A program made the position numbers and the translations under genes. The notes below the pieces were generated by a model that ran no database searches, was not told the origin of the DNA, and worked only from the letters and a program-made list of their open reading frames with translations. From positions 1 to 64,000 of the forward strand of contig NZ_LGLV01000021.1 of assembly GCF_001687365.1 (NCBI RefSeq): a stretch of 64,000 nt of DNA, written 5' to 3'. How positions within the stretch are numbered: the stretch's first letter is position 1; every line of letters starts with the position of its first letter. Of this stretch, positions 24,986 through 33,543 are shown one piece after another. This DNA is from Pararhizobium polonicum (lineage in GTDB: Bacteria > Pseudomonadota > Alphaproteobacteria > Rhizobiales > Rhizobiaceae).

Positions 24986-27469
24986 TTAATGTGCGGCCAG
25001 CATGGCGACCTCGCCGGCGACCGTGAAATCTCTCGGAACAATCGTCCGACCTTCCGCCTGTACTGAACCATCCTTGCGGAACGTGACCGTACCGTAATCG
25101 GGGTCCTCGACGACCAGCGAGCCGTCTGCCGTCTCCGCGACCGAAAGGAGCGCGAACCGGCTTTCCACCGTTGCAAGATCCGACGCTTCGCAGACGCGCA
25201 CGATCCAGCGGGTGTTCTGGCCGTATTGCCGCAGTTCCGCATTGGCCGAAGGGCCGGTTGTCACCGACCGCAGGTCAGTGTTGCCCAAGAGGATCACCGC
25301 GCCGCCGCCACTGCGGGCCATGGCAAGGTTTCCGCGCACGGTGCTTTCATCGAACTCGGCGACCGGGAACCAGGCATGGGTGAAATCCGGCTGCTCTTCG
25401 AAGGTCAGAAAGTCGAGTACGGCCAGCCCCCGGTACTGGTGGGCGCGAGGGAGGGTGCCGCAACCACCCCAAAAGGACGGCCGGCCGTACCCGAACTGAA
25501 TTGTTTCGCCGGGATGGTTGATCCAGATGGCCGCCTCGGGCCGTTGGCCGAGACGCAGATGCAGGATGGTTTCCTGATAACCCCACTCGTTCCAGCGATA
25601 ATGGGCGGCGGAGCCCATGGCGAAATCGCGGCCCTTGTAGTGATAGAGCGCTGCGAACCGGTCCTGCCCCTGGGCAAACCGCCATTCCTGATGCGTGTCG
25701 GCCTGATGGCTGGCAACGGCGGCGAGGTCTTGCGGGATAACCAGCCCATGGTCGCGCAGGCAGACGGCAAGCTGCGGCAGGGCGTGAACGCGCCGCCCGT
25801 ACCAGCCGGCGCCCCAGAGCAGGCGGGCAACGCCGGAAAGCTCCAGCGAGCGGCCGGCGCAGAGCGTGTGTTCGTAGGAGCGGCCTTGCGCAGCCGTGAC
25901 CATGCCGTGATGCGCCGAGCGGGCGATGACTTCGCAGAGGCGAATGATGCCCTTCTTTGCCCGCTCGACGATATCGGCATCGGGCGACAGGGCGGCAAGC
26001 GCCGTCAGACCCTTGAGATCGATCGGAAAATAGGGCGCGGAGTTGAACTCCGCCATTTCCCAGGCCTCGAAATGATCCAGCCAGGCGCGGACACGGGCGG
26101 CACCGATGGCGCTTTGCTCTGCGCCCTTGCGGCCGGAGCGGACGAAGGTTTCATCGGCCAGCAGGTGTCCGGCGAGATAGGCCGAGGTGTGGAACAGAAG
26201 CGAGTGGTTTTCGGAGAAGTACCACTGAACATCGTTGCCGGGCTCGTCCATCCAGTAGCGGAAATCGAGGATGGCGCGGTCGATGCGGTCGCGCGTGGCC
26301 TGGCCGATATCCTTGCCCCAGACGGTGCGCGACCAGATCAGCGGGACGAGGGAAAAGTCGGCGCAGTCGTGGCAATCCTCGATCGACGGCAATATTTCCT
26401 CGATCATCGCATCGGTATCGGCGCCACCGAGACCGTTTGCCAGCCGCGCGAAAGCACGAACGGTGTCGCGTTCGGAGAATTCCGAGACTTCATTCAGCGT
26501 TTCGGCAATGCGGTCGGCAAGCGCTGCGGGTGCCTTGCCCTGGCGGCCGGTATGGCAGATCTCGATGCCGAGCGAGCGCGAGGCGGTAAAGCCGCCGGCC
26601 TTGAGCGTGATACGGAAATGACGGAAGTCGGCGGGGGCCTTTTCCGAAGGACCGATCACCAGCCGCGCTTCACCCGCCTTGAGAACGAAGTCGTAATCGA
26701 CATGTTCGGTCGACATGAAGTCGCCCTCGATCGTCACGTTGACGGCGACATCGACGGGCAGGGGCTCGGCAAGCAGAAGCGTGATATCGCTTTCGAAATA
26801 GGCCGTCCTGTCGAAATGCATGCCTTCAAGCGCCGTCTCGATGGTTTCGGCGACCTTGCCCTCGATCGGTACAGGCACGGCGACGCCGGCAGCCGGGCCT
26901 TGCAGATAATCGAGCTGGAAGAAATAGCGCGCGTCGCGTTCGGCAAGATCGTCGAAGAAGAGGGTGATCTCGTTCAGCCCTTCCTTCAGCGGCAGGTCGA
27001 ACTCGGCCTTGGCTTCGAGATTGCGGCTATAGGGCGCCATCCAGCCGATTTCCGTGCCGTTCAGCCAGAGGATCGCGCCGCCGCAGGTGCCGAGGCGCAC
27101 CTTGGCAGTCCCGGCTTTTTCGGCGGCGATGAAGGTGCGGGCAAAGGTGGCCAGCCGTGTCGGGCGAAACCAGAAGCCGGAGAGGTCGAGCCGGGGCGAG
27201 CCGAAGGGCAGCCACCAGCGGGTAGCCTCGAAGGCACCGCGCAGATCCGGACGCTTGCCGCGATACTGCTCGGCAAAGATCGTCCGGCAGGGATATTCGT
27301 GCGGGATGAAATTCTTGTGCTTGGTGAGGAAGAAGAACGGGTCCATCTCGCCCTTCATCGGCGCGTCGGGCACGTCGAAGCGCTCTTCGGCAATCGTTCC
27401 GAGCTGCCAGTAGCGGATGGCGTCGCCGGATTTCAGTTCGCGGTTCATCAGGGATCTCATCGGGGTCAT
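24986..27469 (-). CDS. large protein of pectin operon, predicted (alpha/alpha)-barrel glycan enzyme
   Basis: An 827-residue cytoplasmic protein (no signal peptide). About residues 60-330 look like beta-rich domains, with RLGTCGGAILWLNGTEIGW resembling a jelly-roll carbohydrate-binding module. Residues about 330-640 are helical with VQWYFSENHSLLFHTSAYLAG, the kind of E-N-H motif found in (alpha/alpha) barrel lyases and heparinase-like enzymes. The remainder is beta-rich (HYKGRDFAMGSAAHYRWNEWG, then a C-terminal sheet domain). The start overlaps kduI by 4 bp. It probably cleaves an imported pectic or acidic oligosaccharide. I do not recognise the exact family, and catalytic residues are not established. 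Confidence 0.65.
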   Translation of the reverse strand: MTPMRSLMNRELKSGDAIRYWQLGTIAEERFDVPDAPMKGEMDPFFFLTKHKNFIPHEYPCRTIFAEQYRGKRPDLRGAFEATRWWLPFGSPRLDLSGFWFRPTRLATFARTFIAAEKAGTAKVRLGTCGGAILWLNGTEIGWMAPYSRNLEAKAEFDLPLKEGLNEITLFFDDLAERDARYFFQLDYLQGPAAGVAVPVPIEGKVAETIETALEGMHFDRTAYFESDITLLLAEPLPVDVAVNVTIEGDFMSTEHVDYDFVLKAGEARLVIGPSEKAPADFRHFRITLKAGGFTASRSLGIEICHTGRQGKAPAALADRIAETLNEVSEFSERDTVRAFARLANGLGGADTDAMIEEILPSIEDCHDCADFSLVPLIWSRTVWGKDIGQATRDRIDRAILDFRYWMDEPGNDVQWYFSENHSLLFHTSAYLAGHLLADETFVRSGRKGAEQSAIGAARVRAWLDHFEAWEMAEFNSAPYFPIDLKGLTALAALSPDADIVERAKKGIIRLCEVIARSAHHGMVTAAQGRSYEHTLCAGRSLELSGVARLLWGAGWYGRRVHALPQLAVCLRDHGLVIPQDLAAVASHQADTHQEWRFAQGQDRFAALYHYKGRDFAMGSAAHYRWNEWGYQETILHLRLGQRPEAAIWINHPGETIQFGYGRPSFWGGCGTLPRAHQYRGLAVLDFLTFEEQPDFTHAWFPVAEFDESTVRGNLAMARSGGGAVILLGNTDLRSVTTGPSANAELRQYGQNTRWIVRVCEASDLATVESRFALLSVAETADGSLVVEDPDYGTVTFRKDGSVQAEGRTIVPRDFTVAGEVAMLAAH

Positions 27470-28302
27470 TTCAGCTCTGCCAGGGCCACCGGGGCCACGT
27501 CGTTATATTCCTGGTTTTCTCCGGTCATGCCCCAGACGAAGGCATAGGGGCCGGTTCCGGCGCCCATATGGATAGACCAGGCGGGTGACAAAACGGCGTC
27601 GCCATTGGCGACGATCAGATGGCGGGTTTCTTCGGGGCGGCCCATCAGGTGGATGATGCGGTCTTCCGCCGCCATGTCGAAGTAACAATAGGCTTCCATG
27701 CGGCGCTCGTGCAGATGCGGCGGCATGGTGTTCCAGACGCTGCCCTCGGCCAGGTCGGTGATGCCCATCAAAAGCAGGCAGGACGGCGTCACCTCCGGGT
27801 GGATGTACATGGCCAGCCGTCGCTTGTTCGACCGGCGGCCGTCGCCCAGATCGAGCGCCTTCGCGTCCGCTTTCGTGATCAGCCGGTGGGGGATATCGGC
27901 GCCGGCCGGCACCGAGTTCATGTAGAACCGGGCAGGGGTCTTTCCCGAGAGGCTGCTCATCACGATTTCGCGGGCGCCGCGGCCGACATAGAGCACGTCG
28001 CGGTTTTCCAGCGTGAAGGACTGTCCGTCGATGGTGACAGTGCCGGCGCCGCCGAGATTGGCAATGCCCATTTCGCGCGCCGACAGGAGATAGGGCGTGC
28101 CGATCTCGTTGCCGGAACCGAAGCTGACGCTCTTGGAAACCGGCATCGCGCCGCCGAGCAGCAGGCGGTCGACATGGGTATAGGTGAAATTGGCGGCGTC
28201 CGGCACGAACAGGTCGGTCATCAGGAAGGCGCTGCGGAGTTTTTCCGTGTCATAGCCTTTGACGTCCTGCGGCGCTGCGCCATACAAAATCTTCATCGTC
28301 AT
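27466..28302 (-). CDS. kduI: 5-dehydro-4-deoxy-D-glucuronate isomerase
   Basis: A 278-residue cupin-type isomerase, the same length as E. coli KduI. PPHLHERRMEAYCYFDM supplies the two zinc His and the Glu, and SIHMGAGTGPYAFVWGMTGEN the last His and the C-terminal motif. The ATG at 28302 overlaps the GH105 stop (ATGA) and has AAGGA upstream; the frame further upstream is non-coding. It converts 4-deoxy-5-keto-uronate (released by GH105) to DKII for KduD. Confidence 0.93.
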   Translation of the reverse strand: MTMKILYGAAPQDVKGYDTEKLRSAFLMTDLFVPDAANFTYTHVDRLLLGGAMPVSKSVSFGSGNEIGTPYLLSAREMGIANLGGAGTVTIDGQSFTLENRDVLYVGRGAREIVMSSLSGKTPARFYMNSVPAGADIPHRLITKADAKALDLGDGRRSNKRRLAMYIHPEVTPSCLLLMGITDLAEGSVWNTMPPHLHERRMEAYCYFDMAAEDRIIHLMGRPEETRHLIVANGDAVLSPAWSIHMGAGTGPYAFVWGMTGENQEYNDVAPVALAELK

Positions 28303-29399
28303 GCTGCTTGTCCTTCTGCGCCGACATGCTGGAGGCCTTCGGAAAGGCACAGGATCGCCAGGGCCTGGCCATAGCCGGTCGGTTGAATGGGGATATCCTT
28401 GTAGAACTGGAGATCATGGCCCATGCGGGTGCCGTAGGACACGTTGCCGACGGTGCCGGTTTCATCGATATTGTCCATCACCACGCGCAGGGCTTTCAGC
28501 CCCGCCGTCCGCCATGCCGGGGTGCCGAGGCCGAGGCGGTAGCCTTTCAGCAGGCCGTAACCGATGCCGGCGGTGGCGGAGATTTCCTCATAGGAGGTGG
28601 CATCGTCGAGCAGCGTGCGCCATGCCCCGGAGGGCGCCTGCAGCGACAGCAGCGCATCGACCTGCGCCACGAGAATGCCCTGCAGGAAATCCTTCACCGG
28701 CTTGTCAAGGTCGGCCAGATCGAAGAGGTCGAGCAGGCCTGCGGTGATCCAGGCATTGCCGCGGGCCCAGCGCGCTTCGGCAAAATTGTGCCGGCCATCG
28801 AAGGTCCAGCCGTGGAACCAGAGGCCCGTATGGGTATCGGCGAGATAGCGGGTGTGGACGAGGAACTGCCGCGAGGCCTCATCGACCAGTTCGCGCCGGC
28901 CGCTCGCCTGTCCGTAGGACGCCAGAAACAGGGCGACCATATAGAGCGTATCGTCCCAGAGCTCGTCGTGATTGACCTTGTCGGAGACATGATGCTCGAA
29001 GCCGCCTTCCGGCGTGCGGCCAAGCTCCGCCATCACCCGGTTGGCCCAGTCGTCGAGCACCGGCTGCCAGCGGGGATCGCGGGTCTTGGCCCAGAGCACC
29101 GACAGGCCGAGCATCGGCGCCGTCGTGTTGACGTTAAGCTGCGGCAGGCCGGCTGCGATGCGTTCCCCGTACCAGGATTCGACAAGCTGGCGCAGGTCGT
29201 CGCGGCCGGTGAACAGCCAGAGCTTGATCAGGCCGTAGAGGCCGACGCCCTGCGGCCATTCCCAGCTTTCGAAGCTGATATAGTCGCCGGCGGTGCCATC
29301 GAGATTGGGCTCGTGAAAACGGCCGTCGTGCTTGAGACCGGTCGTTCCGGCGACAAGGCGATCGAGACCGTTGCGAATATCGCGGCCATCTGGACCCAT
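28299..29399 (-). CDS. unsaturated rhamnogalacturonyl hydrolase (GH105, YteR-like)
   Basis: A 366-residue (alpha/alpha)6-barrel enzyme without a signal peptide. HDELWDDTLYMVALFLA carries the expected catalytic Asp region, ARWARGNAWITAGLLDLF and ATAGIGYGLLKGY are further GH105 signatures, and GWTFDGRHNFAEA lies between. The ATG at 29399 has GGAGGAGC at good spacing; the 19 earlier residues of the frame are not credible. It removes the unsaturated uronate from the end of imported oligosaccharides. It is the first gene of the - strand operon and diverges from the LacI regulator. Confidence 0.92.
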   Translation of the reverse strand: MGPDGRDIRNGLDRLVAGTTGLKHDGRFHEPNLDGTAGDYISFESWEWPQGVGLYGLIKLWLFTGRDDLRQLVESWYGERIAAGLPQLNVNTTAPMLGLSVLWAKTRDPRWQPVLDDWANRVMAELGRTPEGGFEHHVSDKVNHDELWDDTLYMVALFLASYGQASGRRELVDEASRQFLVHTRYLADTHTGLWFHGWTFDGRHNFAEARWARGNAWITAGLLDLFDLADLDKPVKDFLQGILVAQVDALLSLQAPSGAWRTLLDDATSYEEISATAGIGYGLLKGYRLGLGTPAWRTAGLKALRVVMDNIDETGTVGNVSYGTRMGHDLQFYKDIPIQPTGYGQALAILCLSEGLQHVGAEGQAA

Positions 29400-29514
29400 G
29401 AATGCTCCTCCACATGCGCCGCTCTTGGGGACGGCTCGTTGCGGAAATAAATGCACGTCGAATTTTGTTGCGCAATCTGAAAATTTTTCTCATGTTGGCG
29501 CAACGGAGGTCGAC
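29400..29514. promoter_or_regulatory. divergent promoter region with candidate LacI operators
   Basis: The 115-bp gap between the GH105 gene (-) and the LacI gene (+) contains TTGCGCAA (29468-29475, self-complementary with a central CG) and GTTGGCGCAAC (29494-29504), about 27 bp apart, with a GAAAATTTTTC stretch between. LacI-type operators usually have a central CG, so these are likely sites for the adjacent regulator. No strong -10 is obvious. Confidence 0.45.
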
Positions 29515-30576
29515 ATGACGGTAAAGCCGATCGCGGGCAAGCGCGGAAAGAAGAGCAGGCGCGTGCGTCTGGAGGATATCGCCGAGGCTTGTGGGGTTTC
29601 GCTGAGCACGGCCTCGCGGGCCATCGCGGGCGAAAAGGGCGTGCGGCCGGAAATCCGCCAGCGGGTGCTCGAAGCCGCCAAGATCGCCAATTACGTGATC
29701 CCGACGGCGGTGGCCGGCCAGAAGGTCATTCTGGCGGCCTCCAGTGCCGCGATGATCGACTATGTGCGCAACCAGTTCACCCTCTATGTTCTCGAAGGGG
29801 TGCAGGAGCGCGCGCAGGCGCTCGGGCTCGAGATCGTCACACGGCCGATCGCTGACAGGAACGAGGAACTGGCGGTGCTGAAGGAGGCGCTGGACGATCC
29901 GGAGGTCGCCGGCCTGCTGTTTCTCACCGTCGATGACGAGGACATGCTGGCCGCGACACGCGGTTTCGACAAGCCGGTCGTGCTTCTCAACGGCGACGAC
30001 CCGTTCATGCGGCTGTCCAGCGTCACCCCCTGCAACCGCTCCAGCGCACGGCTGGCGGCCGATCATCTGATCGAGCTTGGCCATGAGCGCATCCTGTTCC
30101 TGATGCGGCCAGGACGGCGCACCATCGAGCGGCGCTACGAGGGATGGCAGGATGCGCTCCTGCATCATGGACTGGCCGCCGGCCCGGATCTGGTGGTGCC
30201 GGTCGAGGACTGGCTGCCCGAACTGGCGGCACAGGCGATCGCGTCACGGATCGAGACGCGCGGGCTCGATTTTACCGCGGTGCTGGCTGCCGGCGACAGC
30301 CTGGCCGTCGGCGCGATGATGGGCGTCCAGCAGCGTGGCTATTCGGTGCCGGGCGACGTGTCGGTGATGGGGATGGACGACCTGCCGCAGGCGGCCTTCC
30401 TCAATCCGCCGCTGACGACGATGCACATCCCCATGCGCGAAATCGGCTCGGTCGCCCTCGACCTTCTACGCGACAGCCTGTCCGGCCTGCCGATGCCGCC
30501 GCGCCGGGTGGAGCTTGCCTGCCATCTGGTCGAACGGGCTTCGACGGCACCGCGCCGGTCAGTGCTGGTCAGGTAG
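29515..30576 (+). CDS. LacI-family transcriptional regulator of the pectin operon
   Basis: A 353-residue regulator. VRLEDIAEACGVSLSTASRAI is the helix-turn-helix at residues 18-38, followed by the hinge helix (EAAKIANYVIP), then a periplasmic-binding-like effector domain ending near residue 340. The ATG at 29515 has ACGGAGG; the frame extends upstream into the divergent gene but not credibly. It probably represses the kdu/GH105 operon and itself through the shared intergenic region, with a uronide-derived inducer such as KDG. Confidence 0.9.
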   Translation: MTVKPIAGKRGKKSRRVRLEDIAEACGVSLSTASRAIAGEKGVRPEIRQRVLEAAKIANYVIPTAVAGQKVILAASSAAMIDYVRNQFTLYVLEGVQERAQALGLEIVTRPIADRNEELAVLKEALDDPEVAGLLFLTVDDEDMLAATRGFDKPVVLLNGDDPFMRLSSVTPCNRSSARLAADHLIELGHERILFLMRPGRRTIERRYEGWQDALLHHGLAAGPDLVVPVEDWLPELAAQAIASRIETRGLDFTAVLAAGDSLAVGAMMGVQQRGYSVPGDVSVMGMDDLPQAAFLNPPLTTMHIPMREIGSVALDLLRDSLSGLPMPPRRVELACHLVERASTAPRRSVLVR

Positions 30577-30609
30577 TCCGTCCGCATCACATGCGGCGTG
30601 GGCCGCCCA

Positions 30610-31581
30610 TCATGGATTGAGGACGATCTTGCCGCTGGTACTGCGGCTCTCGATCGCCGCATGCGCCCGCGCGGCCTCATGCAGTGGAAAGGCTCCGCCC
30701 TGCACGACCTTGATCATGCCTGCGGCGGCAAGATCGAACAGTTCCGACAGGTCGCGGCGCAGGTTTTCCGGCGAAAGCAGCGGCAATAGCGCAAATCCCT
30801 TGATCGACTGGTTGAGGTCGAACATGCGGTTCATATCCGTGCGGTCGAGTTCGAAGCGGCCGAGGGCTGCAAAGACAATCTTGCCGCCGGGTGCAAGCGC
30901 CCGCAATGCGGCCTTCGTCATGGGGCCGCCGATCGTTTCATAGATGATGTCAGCGCCGCCGGTCCGCGCCCTGAGGGTGTCGGTCCAATCCGCCCGGCTA
31001 TAGTCGATCGCGAGATCGGCCCCGAGGGCATGCGCCAGATCGCGCTTCCTTTCGCTGCTTGCGGCGGCAACCACCCGCTTGGCACCCTCGCGTTTTATCA
31101 GTTGCACCAGCAGCGAACCGACGCCGCCAGCTGCGGCATTGACGAGAACCGTCCGGTCTGCCGGAGGGCTTTGCCGCACTAGATGAAACGCGGTCAATCC
31201 TTGCACCATCAGCGCGACGGCATCATCAAAACCAAGGCTGCCCGGCAGGGGCACGGCAGTCGTGGCATCGATGGCGACAAATTCGGCATAGCCACAGCCG
31301 CGCCCGGCGGCAAAGAGCGGGACGCCGACGCGCGTTCCGAGCAGGGCCGGATCGGCATCCGGCCCAAGCTGCTCGACAATGCCGGCCACCTCGACGCCGG
31401 GGATCATCGGCAGTTGCGGCGTAACGGCATAGCGGTCGGACCGCATCAGCACCTCGAAATAGTTGATACCGGCAGACCGCACGCGCACCAACACCTCGCC
31501 CCGTGCAGGCACGGGCACGGGGATTTCGATGATTTGGAGAACATCCGGCGGTCCGAATTGGCTGAATTGAACGGCTTTCAT
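30610..31581 (-). CDS. quinone oxidoreductase-like NADPH dehydrogenase (MDR family)
   Basis: A 323-residue medium-chain dehydrogenase/reductase of the zinc-free quinone oxidoreductase group. It has the N-terminal GroES-like domain (VRSAGINYFEVLMR), the NADPH motif NAAAGGVGSLLVQL near residue 145, and YETIGGPMTKAAL. The usual zinc ligands are absent. The ATG at 31581 gives the canonical MKAVQFSQFGPP start. It is divergent from an HxlR regulator across a 98-bp gap, a common pairing for redox or electrophile stress genes. Confidence 0.88.
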   Translation of the reverse strand: MKAVQFSQFGPPDVLQIIEIPVPVPARGEVLVRVRSAGINYFEVLMRSDRYAVTPQLPMIPGVEVAGIVEQLGPDADPALLGTRVGVPLFAAGRGCGYAEFVAIDATTAVPLPGSLGFDDAVALMVQGLTAFHLVRQSPPADRTVLVNAAAGGVGSLLVQLIKREGAKRVVAAASSERKRDLAHALGADLAIDYSRADWTDTLRARTGGADIIYETIGGPMTKAALRALAPGGKIVFAALGRFELDRTDMNRMFDLNQSIKGFALLPLLSPENLRRDLSELFDLAAAGMIKVVQGGAFPLHEAARAHAAIESRSTSGKIVLNP

Positions 31582-31679
31582 GGCAGGCCTCGCGTTGAAA
31601 TGACGCAGGCTGCTGTTTACCTTTAGGCCTGAGACGGAAAATACACACTCTTTCGTTCCATACCCACCGGGAGGTGACC

Positions 31680-32075
31680 ATGGCGGGCGCGACAAACAGA
31701 CTTCCGAAACTGCCGGTCGAGCGGGCATTGAAGGTTATTGCGGGCCGCTGGAAGCCGGTCATTCTCTACTATGTTTTCGACGGCCCGAAACGGCTTTCGG
31801 AACTGAAGCGCATGATGCCGGACATCACGCAGAAGGTGCTGATTCAGCAGCTGCGCGAGATGGAGGAGCATGGTCTCGTCCGGCGGCAGATCTTCGCCGA
31901 GGTGCCGGTACGCGTCGAATATAGCGCGACTGTGCTTGGGCTTGGCCTTGAGCCGGTGCTTCTCTCGCTCTGTGCATGGGGGCAGCGCCACGCGAAAGAG
32001 CAGAATGACATCCCCGATGTGGCCGACTGCATCGTCCGGCCACGGCGCGCGCCGGGGGCAACGGCCGCGACCTGA
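31680..32075 (+). CDS. HxlR-family transcriptional regulator
   Basis: A 131-residue winged-helix protein. ALKVIAGRWKPVILYYVFDGPKRLSELKR holds the conserved W-x-x-x-I and the start of the recognition region; DITQKVLIQQLREMEEHGLV is the recognition helix and wing. The ATG at 31680 is preferred over the GTG at 31674 because GGGAGG is then correctly spaced. It presumably controls the divergent oxidoreductase in response to oxidants or quinones. It has a single Cys near residue 98 in the C-terminal helix, unlike the N-terminal sensing Cys of some relatives. Confidence 0.88.
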   Translation: MAGATNRLPKLPVERALKVIAGRWKPVILYYVFDGPKRLSELKRMMPDITQKVLIQQLREMEEHGLVRRQIFAEVPVRVEYSATVLGLGLEPVLLSLCAWGQRHAKEQNDIPDVADCIVRPRRAPGATAAT

Positions 32076-32107
32076 TGTTCGTGCAGTGGGCGTGGCGTAG
32101 CCGCCCG

Positions 32108-32833
32108 CTAAGGCTTCCTCTCGTTCGCCGGCGCCAGCAGGCTTTTGGCGATCCGGGCTGCTTCCTCGATATGGGCGCGGCAGGCGGCGGTTGCCACGTC
32201 CGGATCGTTGCGCAGGATGGCGTTGAAGATCTCGCGCATCCGTGCCGGGCCTGAGACCGTGCGGTTGGTGGTGGCAAGCGTCATGACCCGCAGGCGGGAA
32301 ATGCGGCTGTTCAGGCGCTTGACGATATCCCAGGCGATCTCGTGGCCGCCCGAAAGGAAGATCGTTTCGTAGAATTCCGTTGTCGCGGCAAGGATCGTCA
32401 GGGCATCGTTCTTGCGCGAATTGCGGTCGAGATCTTCCAGCACGATCTTCAGTTTTTCCTTCGTCGCCGCATCGGCATTGCGGGCGCAATCGGCCACCGC
32501 CGTCGTTTCGAGCGCAACGCGGACATCGTAGATCTGCCGGGCCTGGTGCCAGTCGATGCGGGCGACGATCGGTCCCTGCTTGGGCGCGGTCTCGACCAGG
32601 CCTTCCGTTTCCAGATGCCGCAGAACTTCGCGGATGACGGAGCGTGAGACGCCGAGCTGATCACACAGGGTTCGCTCGACGAGCCGCTGCCCCGGGCTGA
32701 AAAGGCCGGCGATGATGGCGTTGCGCAGCCGCTCGAGCGCCATTTCCCGCAAGGTGATGGGCGGTGTGTCGATCCGGAGCGAGTCCAGGTTCGGGGCGGT
32801 ATCGACGGTCGGGGCGAACAGCTTCTGGTTCAT
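32108..32833 (-). CDS. GntR-family regulator, FadR/FCD subgroup
   Basis: A 241-residue regulator. The winged helix spans about residues 28-95 (LRNAIIAGLFSPGQRLVERTLCDQLGVSRSVIREVLRHLE), followed by an all-helical FCD effector domain containing the metal-site type pattern D..R......H.E (YDVRVALE; CRAHIEEAA). The ATG at 32833 follows GAGAGAAGC; 15 extra residues in the frame are not credible. It diverges from the AA_synth operon; the palindrome at 32887-32898 between them is its likely operator. Confidence 0.9.
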   Translation of the reverse strand: MNQKLFAPTVDTAPNLDSLRIDTPPITLREMALERLRNAIIAGLFSPGQRLVERTLCDQLGVSRSVIREVLRHLETEGLVETAPKQGPIVARIDWHQARQIYDVRVALETTAVADCARNADAATKEKLKIVLEDLDRNSRKNDALTILAATTEFYETIFLSGGHEIAWDIVKRLNSRISRLRVMTLATTNRTVSGPARMREIFNAILRNDPDVATAACRAHIEEAARIAKSLLAPANERKP

Positions 32834-32871
32834 GCTTCTCTCATAGACGCTGAAATGATTCCGAACAAGGC

Positions 32872-32901
32872 TTGACACGTGATCTTATGGTATACCATCA
32901 T
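32872..32901 (+). promoter_or_regulatory. promoter with GntR/FadR-type palindromic operator
   Basis: TTGACA at 32872-32877, then an 18-bp spacer and CATCAT at 32896-32901 (weak -10). The spacer contains ATGGTATACCAT (32887-32898), a perfect 12-bp palindrome with the TGGTATACCA core typical of FCD-type GntR operators. A bound regulator would cover the promoter of the operon starting at 32934. Confidence 0.65.
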
Positions 32902-32933
32902 ACGGCACATCGACATATCGAAGGAAAACGGCC

Positions 32934-33536
32934 TTGGCTATCGAAATCCGCAAAACCCTGCTGCAGGTGGAAACCATTCTCATCGAGGGCGGCAAGGCTG
33001 CGCCGATACCGCTGAAGCTCTATGCGGCGATGGCCGTGGTGAAGAACCCATGGGCCGGGCAAGGTTTCGTCGAAGACCTCAAGCCGGAGATCCATGCGGC
33101 GGCACCGGTGCTCGGCGAATTGCTGACGCGGATGATCATCGACGCCGTCGGCTCCGGCGATCAGGTCGAGGCCTATGGCAAGGCGGCCGTGGTCGGGCTG
33201 GACGGCGAGATCGAACATGCGTCCGCGCTGATCCATACGTTGCGCTTCGGCAATCATTACCGTACTGCCGTCGGTGCTAAATCCTATCTCGCCTTCTGCA
33301 ACACGCGCGGTCCGGCCAATGCGCCGGTGATGATCCCGCTGATGGACAAGAACGACGAGGGCCGCCGCTCGCATTATCTCACCATCCAGACCTCGATCGG
33401 CGACGCGCCGGGGGCAGGCGAAATCCTGGTCGCTCTTGGCGCCTCGGTCGGCGGGCGCCCGCATCATCGCATCGGCGACCGCTATCAGGATCTCAAGGAT
33501 CTCGGCAACGACGTCAGCAATCCGGCCTCGGTCTGA
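32934..33536 (+). CDS. AA_synth (amino acid synthesis, DUF1185) family protein
   Basis: A 200-residue soluble protein of the AA_synth family, known from structural genomics but without a secure reaction. It starts at TTG 32934, 9 nt after AAGGAAAACG; no ATG fits. Family-like segments include KLYAAMAVVKNPWAGQG, ASALIHTLRFGNHYR and SYLAFCNTRG. It is the first gene of the operon and lies 7 bp before the alpha/beta hydrolase. In catabolic loci with an LLM monooxygenase this family recurs, suggesting an accessory step. Function left open. Confidence 0.85.
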   Translation: MAIEIRKTLLQVETILIEGGKAAPIPLKLYAAMAVVKNPWAGQGFVEDLKPEIHAAAPVLGELLTRMIIDAVGSGDQVEAYGKAAVVGLDGEIEHASALIHTLRFGNHYRTAVGAKSYLAFCNTRGPANAPVMIPLMDKNDEGRRSHYLTIQTSIGDAPGAGEILVALGASVGGRPHHRIGDRYQDLKDLGNDVSNPASV

Positions 33537-33543
33537 GGCCGGG

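Noticed and set aside
25226..27547. A 773-residue open frame on the + strand over the 827-residue gene
   Set aside because: It mirrors the - strand gene, which has proper coupling to kduI; the + frame has no ribosome site, no domain and biased composition.
28308..29450. A 380-residue + strand frame opposite the GH105 gene
   Set aside because: The GH105 motifs on the - strand are decisive; the + frame is a shadow.
30582..30596. Bidirectional terminator between the LacI and oxidoreductase genes
   Set aside because: CCGCAT and ATGCGG form only a 6-bp stem with a 3-nt loop and no T-run on either strand, too weak to call.
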